Positions 24,178-32,352 of a stretch of DNA of 44,558 bases are shown one piece after another. The DNA is from Sandaracinaceae bacterium (GTDB lineage Bacteria > Myxococcota_A > Polyangia > Polyangiales > JAFGIB01): NCBI GenBank assembly GCA_017881055.1, contig JADGRF010000330.1, forward strand, positions 1-44,558, in the 5' to 3' direction. The position numbers and the translations under genes are program-made. The number at the start of each line of letters is the position of its first letter. Positions within the stretch are counted from its first letter, which is position 1. The notes under the pieces are model-generated. The model saw only the letters and a program-made list of their open reading frames with translations, was not told where the DNA came from and ran no database searches.

Positions 24178-27100
24178 TTAGTGCGGAGGTGAATTGCCTG
24201 CGAATGCGTGTGCTTCCACGTAGACCCGCATGTTCCGGACGGCCTTGTCGAAGTGCATAAGCGCATCGTGCGAGCGCGCCAGGAAATAGTACAGCTCGGG
24301 GTGGGCGCGGGCAGCCTCCGGTCGGTCGCGTAACAGGCTCTCCAGGCGCTCGATCGCGTCGTCTGGCTCGGCAGTCTCGTAGCGCAGGTAGCCCTCGAGC
24401 AGTGCCCACTCGCCACCCAGGTCACGGCGTATGCGCTCCGGCACCTGCTCCAGCTTCTGCACCGCGGACGGGAAGTTGTGCGCCGCGACGTCCTGCACGA
24501 CGGCCCTATAGCTGCTGAGCAAACGCGCGCGCAGCTCGTGCGCGGTGTCCTCGGGGGTGGCGAGCTCGGCGTCGGCCAACGCGAGTGCCGGCTCTTCCAC
24601 AGGCGTGTGATCGCGTGCGAGCAGCACGCTGATCTGCTCGACGACGACCAGCTCGGCGCAGCGAGGGCCGCGTGCGGCGATGTCGAGCAACACACTGGCC
24701 TCGCGCTTGCGGCCGTGCGCAATCAGAGCGAGTGCTTGGGTTGCGTAGTTGCCGCAGGCTTGCTCACCGGTGCCGAAGCCTTGCAGCTCGCCCGAGATGT
24801 GGCCGTAGCGCCAGGTCGGCGCGTACATGGTCTGCAGGTATCCCTGGTAGCGCTCGAAGCTGATCAAGTCGCGCGGCGCAGCAAGCTCGATGCGCGCGTT
24901 GTCGTCGGTATTGAGCGGCGCACCATTCGCGAAGCGCATGACTTCGTCGCGGTTCGCCAAGAGCACGCGCGCAAACACGTCGAACGGCGCGTGCACGTAG
25001 GCGCGTTCGAGCTCCTGCGCTACGCGCGCATCGGCGAGCCCGCGCGTCAGGCGCTCCAAGTCGAGGGGCAGCGGATCATCCGAGCCGAGCAGAATGGTAT
25101 CGCTGGACAGGTCCTCGGCAGAAAACACCACGACGTGCCGGAACACGCTGGCGAACGTGCGGTAGATGGTACGCACGTTCTCCGGCGCAAGCTCGTACAG
25201 CTGCGCCCACTGGCAGTAGATCCCGCCCTTCGCGAGCTTTTTCTTCGCGATCTTGAAGTGATCGAGCGTGAATAGATCCGAGACGCCTGTCAGCCACGGG
25301 TTGCTCGGCTCACTCACGATCACGTCGTAACGACGCTTCGACGCGGCCAAGAAGTTGCGCCCGTCGTCGTTCCAGACCGTGAGCCGCGGCATCTCCACGT
25401 AGGGAAAGCGCGGGCTCGTGTACGCGAGGTGATTCACGTCCGCGAAGAAGCGCGACGCCTGCAGCGTGGAGCGCTCGAGCTCGACCACGTCCACCGACTT
25501 CACCGGAAACTGCAGCGCCGCGCCGACGGTGACCCCCGAACCGAAGCCGACGACGGCGACCGACAGCTCATTGGCAGGCTTTCTGTGCATCAGCAGCGGC
25601 AGCGCGGACACCATGATCTGGGTCGGCATGTCGTCGCCGTTGCTCGCATCGACCTTGCCGTTGTTCTTCAGCGAGTAGTGTCGACCCCAGCGCTCGACGG
25701 TCACCGTCGTGGACAAACCGTCGCGGTAGTACACGAGGTCCGGCGCCCCCCAGGACTCTTCGTCGAGCACATCCCGCGCGAGCGAAATGCGGAACGCGCC
25801 GAGCGTCATCTTCGAGATGTCCCAGGCCAGAAACGGCGGCGGTCGCAGCGTACCGAGGCACAAGCCTGCCACGAGCCAGGGAATGATCACCGCACAGCCG
25901 GAGTAGAAGACGCGTTCACCTGCAGCTGGCGGCGCCGAGGCAGCGCGCAGCACGAACGCCGCGACCAGCACGAGGCCAAGCGCGACCAGCAGATTGACCG
26001 CAAGACCGAGATGCAGCGTGGTCTGCATGCCGAACGTGGGCATCAGAATGAAACCGGGTAGCCACGCGCCGGCGATCGAGCCGAGCGTGTTGCCCGCGTA
26101 GACGGTGCCGACTTCGTTGGCGATTCGACCACCACCCGCACTCCATGCACGCAGGGTGATCGGAAACACCGCGCCCATGCCGAGCGCAGCCGGCAGCACG
26201 CACAGGGCGGCGGTCGCGCACATGATCGCCTGCACCGTGCCGACCTCGTCCGCAAGGCCGCGGTAGAGCGGCGCGACCATGCCGGCGAAGGTGAGCGAGA
26301 GGCGATCCGCGAACAGCTCGCTCGTGAAGGTCGCCCCCGCGATGAAGAGTTGCAGCGCGATCAGCAGCTGGAACGGTCGGGCTCGCAGCGCGAGCAGAAG
26401 CACCAGCAACACGTCGATCGCGACAGTTACCGCGAGCGTCGAGCGGGTGAGGCGATCGGGCTCGTGGACGCAGATCAGAACGGCAAGCAGCACGGGCAAC
26501 GCCAGCGTGATGAACGCAAAACGACGCTCGATCCGCGCGAGCGACGACGACTGCGCTCCGCCCACGTCCGCGACCAGTGCGTAGCGTGCGAGGCTGGCGC
26601 GCGACAGTGCCGAACAGATGGCGACGGACACGCTGCCGAGCGTCGCGACGACAGCGAAAGGAACCACCCCGGACTGTGCACACAGCGGTGCAGCCGCGAG
26701 CACACACAGAACCCCCGCCGCGAACGATGTGACCCTGCTCGGCCTACCGTGTTCGTTCGCAAGCACGGAGGCGGCCGCGCTCCCGCCCGCGATCCCGCTC
26801 AGGAACGTGGCGAGGATGAGAGCGAACGAATAGAGCGACCCACCGATGGTATCGATGAGCGCTCGCGACCAGACGACTTCGTAGAGCAGCGATGCGAAAC
26901 CGGAGCACGCGAATGCGAGCGCCGCTGCTTTGCGCATCGCGCGGGGGAGTGCGGGGCTCTCCGGCAGGTCGACTCGCTCCGAGTCGACGGCTGGCGGCAC
27001 GGCATGCGCCGGAGTCGCAGCCGAGAAGCGTCGGATGAGCAGCACGAGGCCGGCCAGCGTGAAGTTGGTGCAGGTCGCTGCGAGGTTCGCCGCGTGGACT

Positions 27101-27675
27101 CCCAAGCTGGGCAAGAGCACGAAGCTGGAAGCGAACACACCTGCGACGGCTCCGGCCGTGTTCACGGCATAGAGCCGCCCGACCTCTCGACTCGCTCGCT
27201 GCGCCGAGCTCTGCTGCGTCACGAAGTGACGAGCAAGCAGGGGCAGGGTAGAACCCATCAGGAACGTCGGCACGATCAAGAGCGGCGCGATGCACAGAAA
27301 GCGGGCCGCGATGAACAGCGCCGAGCCGGCGCCGAACGTCTCGCGCAGCACCGAGTTCAGCTCCGCAAGCCAACCATCGGAGCGCAACAAGAGCGGGATG
27401 ATCAAGCCAGCACAACCAACACCGATCTCCGCCCATGCATACAGCAGCAACGGCTGGCGAATCCGATCCGCACGCTTGCCGAAGTAGTACGCGCCCAGGC
27501 CCAGCCCGGCCATGAACACGCTCACGACGGACGAAATCGCCACACTCGAGGAACCGAACACATGCTGCAGCAGCCGGCTCCACAGCGTCTGAAATACCAG
27601 ACTCGACGCACCCGACAAGAAGAACGCAACGAACGCAGCCACGCGGAGAGCCGATGGCTTCGCTGCGACATTCAC
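24178..27675 (-). CDS. Large membrane protein fused to spermidine-synthase-like methyltransferase-fold domain
   Basis: An 1165-residue protein of the poorly characterised membrane-bound spermidine-synthase-like group. Residues 1-630 carry about twenty hydrophobic segments in repeated blocks: FLSGASSLVFQTLWSRLL (about 15-35) and ACSGFASLLYEVVWSRAL (about 255-272) are clearly related, suggesting internal duplication. Residues about 640-900 have a Rossmann-type core with VVGFGSGVTVG (about 705), VDVVELE, NDDGRNFL and SEPSNPWLTGVSDLFT (about 787). True spermidine synthases have an Asp-containing gatekeeper motif there, so polyamine synthesis is not supported. The last 250 residues look like helical repeats. 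I start at the GTG at 27675, which has GGTGAGG upstream and clears the sigma-factor gene 32 bases away; an ATG at 27780 would overlap it. Function unknown. Confidence 0.82.
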   Translation of the reverse strand: MNVAAKPSALRVAAFVAFFLSGASSLVFQTLWSRLLQHVFGSSSVAISSVVSVFMAGLGLGAYYFGKRADRIRQPLLLYAWAEIGVGCAGLIIPLLLRSDGWLAELNSVLRETFGAGSALFIAARFLCIAPLLIVPTFLMGSTLPLLARHFVTQQSSAQRASREVGRLYAVNTAGAVAGVFASSFVLLPSLGVHAANLAATCTNFTLAGLVLLIRRFSAATPAHAVPPAVDSERVDLPESPALPRAMRKAAALAFACSGFASLLYEVVWSRALIDTIGGSLYSFALILATFLSGIAGGSAAASVLANEHGRPSRVTSFAAGVLCVLAAAPLCAQSGVVPFAVVATLGSVSVAICSALSRASLARYALVADVGGAQSSSLARIERRFAFITLALPVLLAVLICVHEPDRLTRSTLAVTVAIDVLLVLLLALRARPFQLLIALQLFIAGATFTSELFADRLSLTFAGMVAPLYRGLADEVGTVQAIMCATAALCVLPAALGMGAVFPITLRAWSAGGGRIANEVGTVYAGNTLGSIAGAWLPGFILMPTFGMQTTLHLGLAVNLLVALGLVLVAAFVLRAASAPPAAGERVFYSGCAVIIPWLVAGLCLGTLRPPPFLAWDISKMTLGAFRISLARDVLDEESWGAPDLVYYRDGLSTTVTVERWGRHYSLKNNGKVDASNGDDMPTQIMVSALPLLMHRKPANELSVAVVGFGSGVTVGAALQFPVKSVDVVELERSTLQASRFFADVNHLAYTSPRFPYVEMPRLTVWNDDGRNFLAASKRRYDVIVSEPSNPWLTGVSDLFTLDHFKIAKKKLAKGGIYCQWAQLYELAPENVRTIYRTFASVFRHVVVFSAEDLSSDTILLGSDDPLPLDLERLTRGLADARVAQELERAYVHAPFDVFARVLLANRDEVMRFANGAPLNTDDNARIELAAPRDLISFERYQGYLQTMYAPTWRYGHISGELQGFGTGEQACGNYATQALALIAHGRKREASVLLDIAARGPRCAELVVVEQISVLLARDHTPVEEPALALADAELATPEDTAHELRARLLSSYRAVVQDVAAHNFPSAVQKLEQVPERIRRDLGGEWALLEGYLRYETAEPDDAIERLESLLRDRPEAARAHPELYYFLARSHDALMHFDKAVRNMRVYVEAHAFAGNSPPH

Positions 27676-27707
27676 GCGGAGGTCCTCACCCACGTCGCGT
27701 GGCGTCG

Positions 27708-28367
27708 TCAACCGGGCTCGCCATCGGCGAGCGCTGCGCGCAAGAGATCGAGCGCGTGCGCATGCAACCGACTGCCCCACGACTTGGAGATGCCTAGCTC
27801 AGCCGACACTTCATCGAAGCGCTTGCCGTCGAAGTAGTGGCCGCGAATCATGCGCTGCTCGCGCTCCGGAAGCTTGGCCAGCGCAGTCGTCATCCGGGAC
27901 GAGCGCTCTTCACGCAGCAACGCCTCTTCCGGAGAGCCGGCACCAGCTTCCGCATCCTCTGCCGACACAGCAACCGTGTATGCAGCCGCGACACTGCCCA
28001 AGATGGCGTCGATCGCCCGCAGTGCGCCTTCGATCGGTGGCCGTTGAGTCGCCAAGCCTTGCGCGCTCGGCTCCGCGAGATCGTCCGCGGCCTCGGCAGC
28101 ACGCAACCGGGCATACGCCCGTCGCGGCAACCGCGCCATGGACCGGATGCCATCGAGCATGGAGCCGCGCACGCGGTAGTACGCGAACGACTTGAACGCT
28201 ACGCCCTTGCTGGCATCGAAGCGCTGGCGCGCCTCGAGCAACCCCTCGAAACCGAACGCGATCAAGTCCTCGAGCGGCGTGTCGACACCGAGTTGCGCGC
28301 GGGTCTGCGTCGCGACGCCGCGCACGAACCCCTCATATTCACGGACGAACCGTTCGTCTTCTCGCAT
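27708..28367 (-). CDS. Sigma-70 family RNA polymerase sigma factor (FliA/SigB-like)
   Basis: A 219-residue sigma factor. Region 2 is seen in DTPLEDLIAFGFEGLLEARQRFD...AFKSFAYYRVRGSMLDGIRSM, and region 4 in LPEREQRMIRGHYFDGKRFDEVSAELGISKSWGSRLHAHALDLLR, a good helix-turn-helix. Between them, where region 3 would be in FliA-type factors, lies an Ala/Glu-rich stretch with little similarity. It belongs to group 3 or is related to it. Its own TTGACG-17-TAACGC promoter is present. It probably shares a transcript with the large membrane protein 32 bases downstream, which may be regulated or affected by it. A role in motility or stress cannot be read from the sequence. Confidence 0.88.
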   Translation of the reverse strand: MREDERFVREYEGFVRGVATQTRAQLGVDTPLEDLIAFGFEGLLEARQRFDASKGVAFKSFAYYRVRGSMLDGIRSMARLPRRAYARLRAAEAADDLAEPSAQGLATQRPPIEGALRAIDAILGSVAAAYTVAVSAEDAEAGAGSPEEALLREERSSRMTTALAKLPEREQRMIRGHYFDGKRFDEVSAELGISKSWGSRLHAHALDLLRAALADGEPG

Positions 28368-28396
28368 AGCAGCTCGCGACGCCCCCTCGATCCGCG

Positions 28397-28425
28397 GCGT
28401 TACACGCTGTGCGGGCGCACGTCAA
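28397..28425 (-). promoter_or_regulatory. Putative promoter of the sigma factor gene
   Basis: Minus strand TTGACG (28420-28425), a 17-base spacer and TAACGC (28397-28402), about 30 bases before the ATG. A GAGGGGG run follows as a distant Shine-Dalgarno candidate. Nearby, CTAACAGG and CCTTGTTAG (about 28457-28486) form an imperfect inverted repeat in the divergent region. Confidence 0.5.
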
Positions 28426-28553
28426 CGACATCGCCCCATCGCCTAACACCGCGCGACCTAACAGGTATCGGCCCGCGCCTTGTTAGCACACGCTTTGCAT
28501 CGTCGTTTTTCGTAGCGCGTCACGCGTCTGACACGTACAAAGGGGCCGTGCCG

Positions 28554-29213
28554 GTGTCCGATCGCAGCATTCGACCGCCCCTCGCGAAGACAGCTGCAGG
28601 ACCCGCAGGAGCCTTCGGTGCGCTGTTGTGCTCCGCGGTGGAAGACCCGGCTACCGCGCGCGGCCTTGCGTTCGCGTACACGGCGCTCGACACATGTCAC
28701 CGCTTGGCGATCATCGACGCCATCGTGAGCGACGCCGTGCGTGAAGGCATCGGCGCGTCCGCTGTCTTGGCTTCGTTGCTGACCGTGGAAGAAGACGCCG
28801 AGGTGGCGCGCCGGATCGCGGATGCGATGTCGCATGCAGGCGAAGAGGGCCTCAACACCGCCTTGCGCACCCAGACGTGGCTCGCGGGCGACGAGAACGA
28901 CGGGGGGGTCGTCGTCGTGCGGCCGCTGCACGGTGCGTTCGTGGAAGTGCTCGCGCTGGCCTGGAACGCACACCGCGGCCTGACGCACTCGCTCTTCGAG
29001 CCGCTGGCGCGCCACGAGAGCTCGCCGAGCCAACTCGCAAGCCTGCCGGCGCACCTCGCATTCGAGGAGATGCCAATCGGGTTCGCTGTGGACATCACCA
29101 CCAGCGTGCTCTGGAACCATCGGCGCAAGAGCGGCGAGCTGCCCGCGTGCATCGAGCGCTTCGCGGACTTGCTCTGGATCGAACGCACGGATTCGCCGAG
29201 CGGTTGCCGCTAA
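28554..29213 (+). CDS. Conserved-looking hypothetical protein
   Basis: A 219-residue protein, soluble, with no signal peptide or recognised domain. It is mostly helical, with SAVEDPATARGLAFAYTALDTCHRLAIIDAIVSDA and SAVLASLLTVEEDAEVARRIADAM suggesting HEAT-like or armadillo-like packing, and a beta-type centre (DGGVVVVRPLHGAFVEVLALAW). The start is a choice between GTG at 28554, which has AAAGGGG eight bases upstream, and GTG at 28548, which has TACAAA six bases upstream. I prefer 28554. A run of seven G near 28908 lies within the gene but does not break the frame. It is divergent from the sigma factor gene and convergent with the CBS-domain gene. Codon use matches neighbours. Function unknown. 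Confidence 0.7.
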   Translation: MSDRSIRPPLAKTAAGPAGAFGALLCSAVEDPATARGLAFAYTALDTCHRLAIIDAIVSDAVREGIGASAVLASLLTVEEDAEVARRIADAMSHAGEEGLNTALRTQTWLAGDENDGGVVVVRPLHGAFVEVLALAWNAHRGLTHSLFEPLARHESSPSQLASLPAHLAFEEMPIGFAVDITTSVLWNHRRKSGELPACIERFADLLWIERTDSPSGCR

Positions 29214-29271
29214 TCAGCCCTCCGCCCGACGGCTGCGGGTGGTCAGCCCTCCGCCCGACGGCTGCGAGTCG
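29214..29271. repeat. Two tandem 29-bp repeats with hairpin between convergent stop codons
   Basis: Copies at 29214-29242 and 29243-29271 differ at two or three positions and fill exactly the gap between the + strand TAA (29211-29213) and the minus-strand stop (29272-29274). Each begins with TCA, a stop codon on the minus strand, and each holds CAGCC/GGCTG separated by 11 bases as a small hairpin. Further TCAGCC units follow at 29272 and 29282 inside the minus-strand gene. A bidirectional terminator is the simplest role. Confidence 0.85.
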
Positions 29272-30675
29272 TCAGCCGTCGTCAGCCGCAGGCGGCAACG
29301 TCGATGGAGTCGGCGCGCGCAGCGCGACGCGACCGATGCGCCTGCGACGCACGTCTTCGACCGTCGCTTCGTACGGACCGATGCGCAGTCGATCACCCGG
29401 ATGCGCGAGCCGGCCGAGCTGCGCGATGATGTAACCCCCAACGGTATCGCCAGCGCTGCGCGCGGCTTCATCGATTCCGTCGAGCGGGAGATCACCGAGT
29501 GGCAAGGTTCCATCGACTACGATCGTGCCGTCGTCGCGTGTCTGCATCGCGGGCGCTTCGACGTCGAGCTCATCCTGCAGATCACCGACCAACGCCTCGA
29601 CGACATCTTCGACCGTGACGAGACCGCTCGTTCCGCCGTATTCGTCCACGACGATGGCAAGCGGGATACGCGATTTCTGAAACTGATTGAGCAGCTCGCC
29701 AACCGGACACGACTCCGGCACGAACAACACGTCCCGCTTGAGCGCCCGCAATCCGCCCTTCGGCAGGCCCCGACCGAGCAACATGTCTTTCACGTAGACG
29801 TAGCCGAGGATGCGGTCCGGATCGCCATCGTCGCTGACCGGATAGCGGCTGAAGCCCGACTTGCGGATCTGCTCCAACCAGTACTCATACGTCTGCGTCA
29901 GCGACAGCATGTACATGTCGACGCGCGGCACCATGAGCGCCCGCACCGGTCGGTCCGTCGCGCGCAGCACGCGCTCCAGCAAGTCACGCTTCACGCGCTG
30001 GTTGTCGTCGTCCTTGGCGTAAGACGACTGCACGATCAGGCGCAGCTCCTCGTCGGAGAATTTCACGGGCGACTCGGTGAAGCTCGTGATACCGGCAACC
30101 GCCAAGAGCTTGCTCGAGAGCGCGCTCAGCACGCGCAGGACCGGGTAGGTGCCCAGATAGAACAGCTGGAGAGGCAGCGCCGTGAAGCGCGCAACCGGCT
30201 CGGGCTTGAGCACCGCGAACAGCTTCGGGACCTGCTCGCCCACGACGATGTGGAGCAGGCTGAGTACCGTGAACGAGACGGCCAGCGCGATACCGTGAAC
30301 CACGCCGTCGGAGAGACCGAGCGCTGTCAACGGCGGAGAGAGCAGGCTCTTCATAGCCGGCTCGCCGAGCGCACCCAAGGCCAGGGAGGCAAACGTGATG
30401 CCAAGCTGGCTCGCCGTGAGATACGCGTCGAGCTTTTTCGTGATCTCGAACGCGCGCGCAGACTGGCGATCGCCGGCACGTGCACGGGCCTCGAGGGCGG
30501 TCGGGCGCACCCGGGCCATCGCGAACTCGGCAGCCACGAAGAACGCATTGGCTGCCACGCAGAGCAGCGCCAGTACCAGCGCTAACAGGCCAACGCCTCC
30601 TCTGACAGTCTGGAGCTCATCCAGCAACCTCGCGCAAACGCAGAAAGCGAACGCCCAAGCGACGCACGAGGCCAA
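29272..30675 (-). CDS. HlyC/CorC (CNNM) family membrane protein with CBS pair
   Basis: About 467 residues if read from a TTG at 30675. A DUF21/CNNM membrane domain occupies the first 210 residues (LLALVLALLCVAANAFFVAAEFAMARV; QLGITFASLALGALGEPA; VHGIALAVSFTVLSLLHIVVGEQVPK). A CBS pair lies at about 225-345 (VPRVDMYMLSLTQTYEYWLEQIRKSGFSRYPV; IPLAIVVDEYGGTSGLVTVEDVVEALVGDLQDE). A CorC_HlyC domain ends the protein (GDTVGGYIIAQLGRLAHPGDRLRIG). The family is linked to magnesium or cobalt efflux and membrane integrity; hemolysin naming is historical. The first 29 residues are atypical. A perfect AGGAGG lies seven bases before an in-frame CTG at 30588, exactly where family members usually begin, so the real start may be there. 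Confidence 0.9.
   Translation of the reverse strand: MASCVAWAFAFCVCARLLDELQTVRGGVGLLALVLALLCVAANAFFVAAEFAMARVRPTALEARARAGDRQSARAFEITKKLDAYLTASQLGITFASLALGALGEPAMKSLLSPPLTALGLSDGVVHGIALAVSFTVLSLLHIVVGEQVPKLFAVLKPEPVARFTALPLQLFYLGTYPVLRVLSALSSKLLAVAGITSFTESPVKFSDEELRLIVQSSYAKDDDNQRVKRDLLERVLRATDRPVRALMVPRVDMYMLSLTQTYEYWLEQIRKSGFSRYPVSDDGDPDRILGYVYVKDMLLGRGLPKGGLRALKRDVLFVPESCPVGELLNQFQKSRIPLAIVVDEYGGTSGLVTVEDVVEALVGDLQDELDVEAPAMQTRDDGTIVVDGTLPLGDLPLDGIDEAARSAGDTVGGYIIAQLGRLAHPGDRLRIGPYEATVEDVRRRRIGRVALRAPTPSTLPPAADDG
30596..30601 (-). promoter_or_regulatory. AGGAGG ribosome binding site pointing to a CTG start
   Basis: Perfect minus-strand AGGAGG, seven bases upstream of CTG at 30586-30588, in frame with the CNNM-type gene. 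No ATG, GTG or TTG lies in frame at a usable distance. It favours a non-standard CTG start. Confidence 0.45.
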
Positions 30676-30721
30676 GTGACGGATCGGAGCATGACGCTGC
30701 CGAACGAAGCAACTGCGATTC

Positions 30722-31432
30722 TTACCGCTTGTGAGCGGGCAGCGCGGACGACACCGTGCTGTTCACTGGATACGTAGCAACGGCGCTGCTTGCGCCGACC
30801 TCGCCGTCGAGTGCAGCCATCGCGGCGCACGCACGCTCGAGGCCAACTTCCAGGGCCGCTTCACGCACCAGCGTCTTCGCCATCCGGGTCAAGCGCAGAC
30901 ACAGAACCTTATCGAGATCGATTTCGCGTTCCACGAATGATTCGAACGAGCCGTAGCCTTTGACCTCGTAGAGCTTCTCGTCGCGGATGCGGTGCAACAG
31001 CCCGCCGATCTCGAAGAAGTTCTTGGGTACGGTGCGCTTGAGCGCCTTGATCTGCGTGGTTGCGGAGCTGAGCGCCGCGAACCGTGCCTTCAAGTGGTCG
31101 GTGCGCGAAACCGCTGCACCGTGCTCGCTGCCATTCACGCGCGCGGGTTCGACCCGAACCACAGGCGGCACGGCGGCTACCGCCGGGCGCGTCGCGCGCA
31201 CCGGAGTCGCCGCCGGTGCGGGTGGACGAATCGACGCCTTCTTCGCAGGCACGACTTTGATCACCTTGGCCGCGACGGAGGTCGCGGACTTGCCAACCGA
31301 CGCGACGGAGGTCGCGGACTTGCTAGCCGCCGGAGGACGCGTCACTTTGCCCTTGCTGCTGCTACGCACGGTCTTCGCAGCCTGCGTTGCGCTGAGCTTT
31401 CTCGCCGCCATTTTATCCATCGGTCTAGCCAT
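30722..31432 (-). CDS. Basic-tailed putative DNA-binding protein
   Basis: A 236-residue protein in two parts. Residues 1-105 are a low-complexity Lys/Ala/Ser/Pro/Val tail like histone H1, including two copies of SATSVA. Residues about 110-215 are folded: TTQIKALKRTVPKNFFEIGGLLHRIRDEKLYEVKGYGSFESFVEREIDLDKVLCLRLTRMAKTLVREAALEVGLERACAAM. The pattern of IGxLLxxIRDxxLY, GYxSFExFVExE and a following helix resembles the helical DNA-binding-like segments seen in plasmid, phage and bacterial chromosome-associated proteins; I offer this as a resemblance only. Nucleoid or regulatory function is inferred from the basic tail. A GGGGGA precedes the ATG. It lies upstream of the CNNM gene by 46 bases. Confidence 0.72.
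   Translation of the reverse strand: MARPMDKMAARKLSATQAAKTVRSSSKGKVTRPPAASKSATSVASVGKSATSVAAKVIKVVPAKKASIRPPAPAATPVRATRPAVAAVPPVVRVEPARVNGSEHGAAVSRTDHLKARFAALSSATTQIKALKRTVPKNFFEIGGLLHRIRDEKLYEVKGYGSFESFVEREIDLDKVLCLRLTRMAKTLVREAALEVGLERACAAMAALDGEVGASSAVATYPVNSTVSSALPAHKR
31271..31322 (-). repeat. Two 22-bp direct repeats inside the basic-tail gene
   Basis: Identical 22-base copies at 31271-31292 and 31301-31322, period 30 bases, encoding the repeated SATSVA peptide. In-frame duplication within the disordered tail. Confidence 0.9.
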
Positions 31433-31614
31433 GATCCCCCAATCTCCAGAGTAGCATGGTCACGTGCCATGTACCCTGTGCACGAGGCGCGCGCCAGAAA
31501 TCAGTATGAGTCTGTTGTTGCCGCGTCCGATAACACCATTTCATGTGGGTGTAAAGTTCTCGACATCAGACAACGTGGGCCGATGTGCGAGCGATATCGA
31601 CGACTTCGAGGTCT

Positions 31615-32226
31615 TCAGTCGAAGCGAGCGGACGCCTTACGGATTTCGGCGCCGAGCTCGGCGTAGCTGCGCGTAACCGGGAATTGCGGGAACTCGCGCA
31701 CCACGTTGTCCGGCGCGCGGAACAGGATCCCAGCGTCGGCCTCGGAAAGCATCGACGTATCGTTGTACGAGTCGCCTGCCGCGACGGTGCGGAAGTTCAA
31801 GCCCTTGAGCGCCTGCACCGCTCTTCGCTTCGGATCGACTTGGCGCAGCTTGTAGTCGGCGATCCGTCCGTCGCTCGCGACCTCGAGCCTGTGACAGAAC
31901 AGCGTCGGCTGGCCGAGCTTGTGCATGAAGGGCATGCCGAACTCGTAGAACGTATCCGACAGGATAATGACCTGGAACTCGAGACGCAGCTGATCGAGGA
32001 ATGCTCGGGCGCCTTCCATCGGCTCCATGCCGGAGATCACTTCTTGGATCTCGCGCAGGCCGAGCTTCTTCTCTTCGAGGATGCGCAAGCGACCGCGCAT
32101 CAACTTGTCGTAGTCCGGGATGTCACGCGTGGTGAGGCGCAGCTCGGGGATGCCAGTGCGCTCCGCAAAGCTGATCCAAACTTCAGGAATCAGCACGCCT
32201 TCGAGATCAAGACAGACGATGTGCAC
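31615..32226 (-). CDS. thrH: Bifunctional phosphoserine phosphatase / homoserine phosphotransferase ThrH
   Basis: A 203-residue HAD-superfamily enzyme. Motif I is CLDLEGVLIPE with Asp7 as nucleophile and the Glu at the +2 position that marks ThrH. Motif II is IILSDT, motif III includes the Lys/Arg region around DPKRRAVQALKGL, and motif IV is AAGDSYNDTSML. The family, described in Pseudomonas, dephosphorylates phosphoserine and can pass the phosphate to homoserine, linking serine and threonine pathways. A GGAAGG Shine-Dalgarno sequence lies upstream of the ATG. The 182 bases separating it from the next minus-strand gene (31433-31614) are less GC-rich and hold no gene that I can support. Confidence 0.93.
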   Translation of the reverse strand: MHIVCLDLEGVLIPEVWISFAERTGIPELRLTTRDIPDYDKLMRGRLRILEEKKLGLREIQEVISGMEPMEGARAFLDQLRLEFQVIILSDTFYEFGMPFMHKLGQPTLFCHRLEVASDGRIADYKLRQVDPKRRAVQALKGLNFRTVAAGDSYNDTSMLSEADAGILFRAPDNVVREFPQFPVTRSYAELGAEIRKASARFD

Positions 32227-32352
32227 GGTGGTCCTTCCCGCTGAAAACGAGCGCCGTGTCTAACCCGTCATGCCGCCCCTGACAACCGCCGGAACGGCGT
32301 CGCAGGTCCAGAAGGCGGATCGCGACGTGGATCGCGCGTCAGGCGATGCAGT

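Noticed and set aside
26350..27837. A 495-residue + strand frame opposite the membrane protein
   Set aside because: Highly Arg/Gln/His-rich shadow opposite clear membrane helices.
31271..31322. Possible CRISPR-like direct repeats
   Set aside because: Only two copies, period 30, inside a coding frame and translated as a repeated peptide.
31433..31614. A small gene in the lower-GC gap between the basic-tail gene and thrH
   Set aside because: Frames here are short, lack a ribosome binding site and show no recognisable motif.
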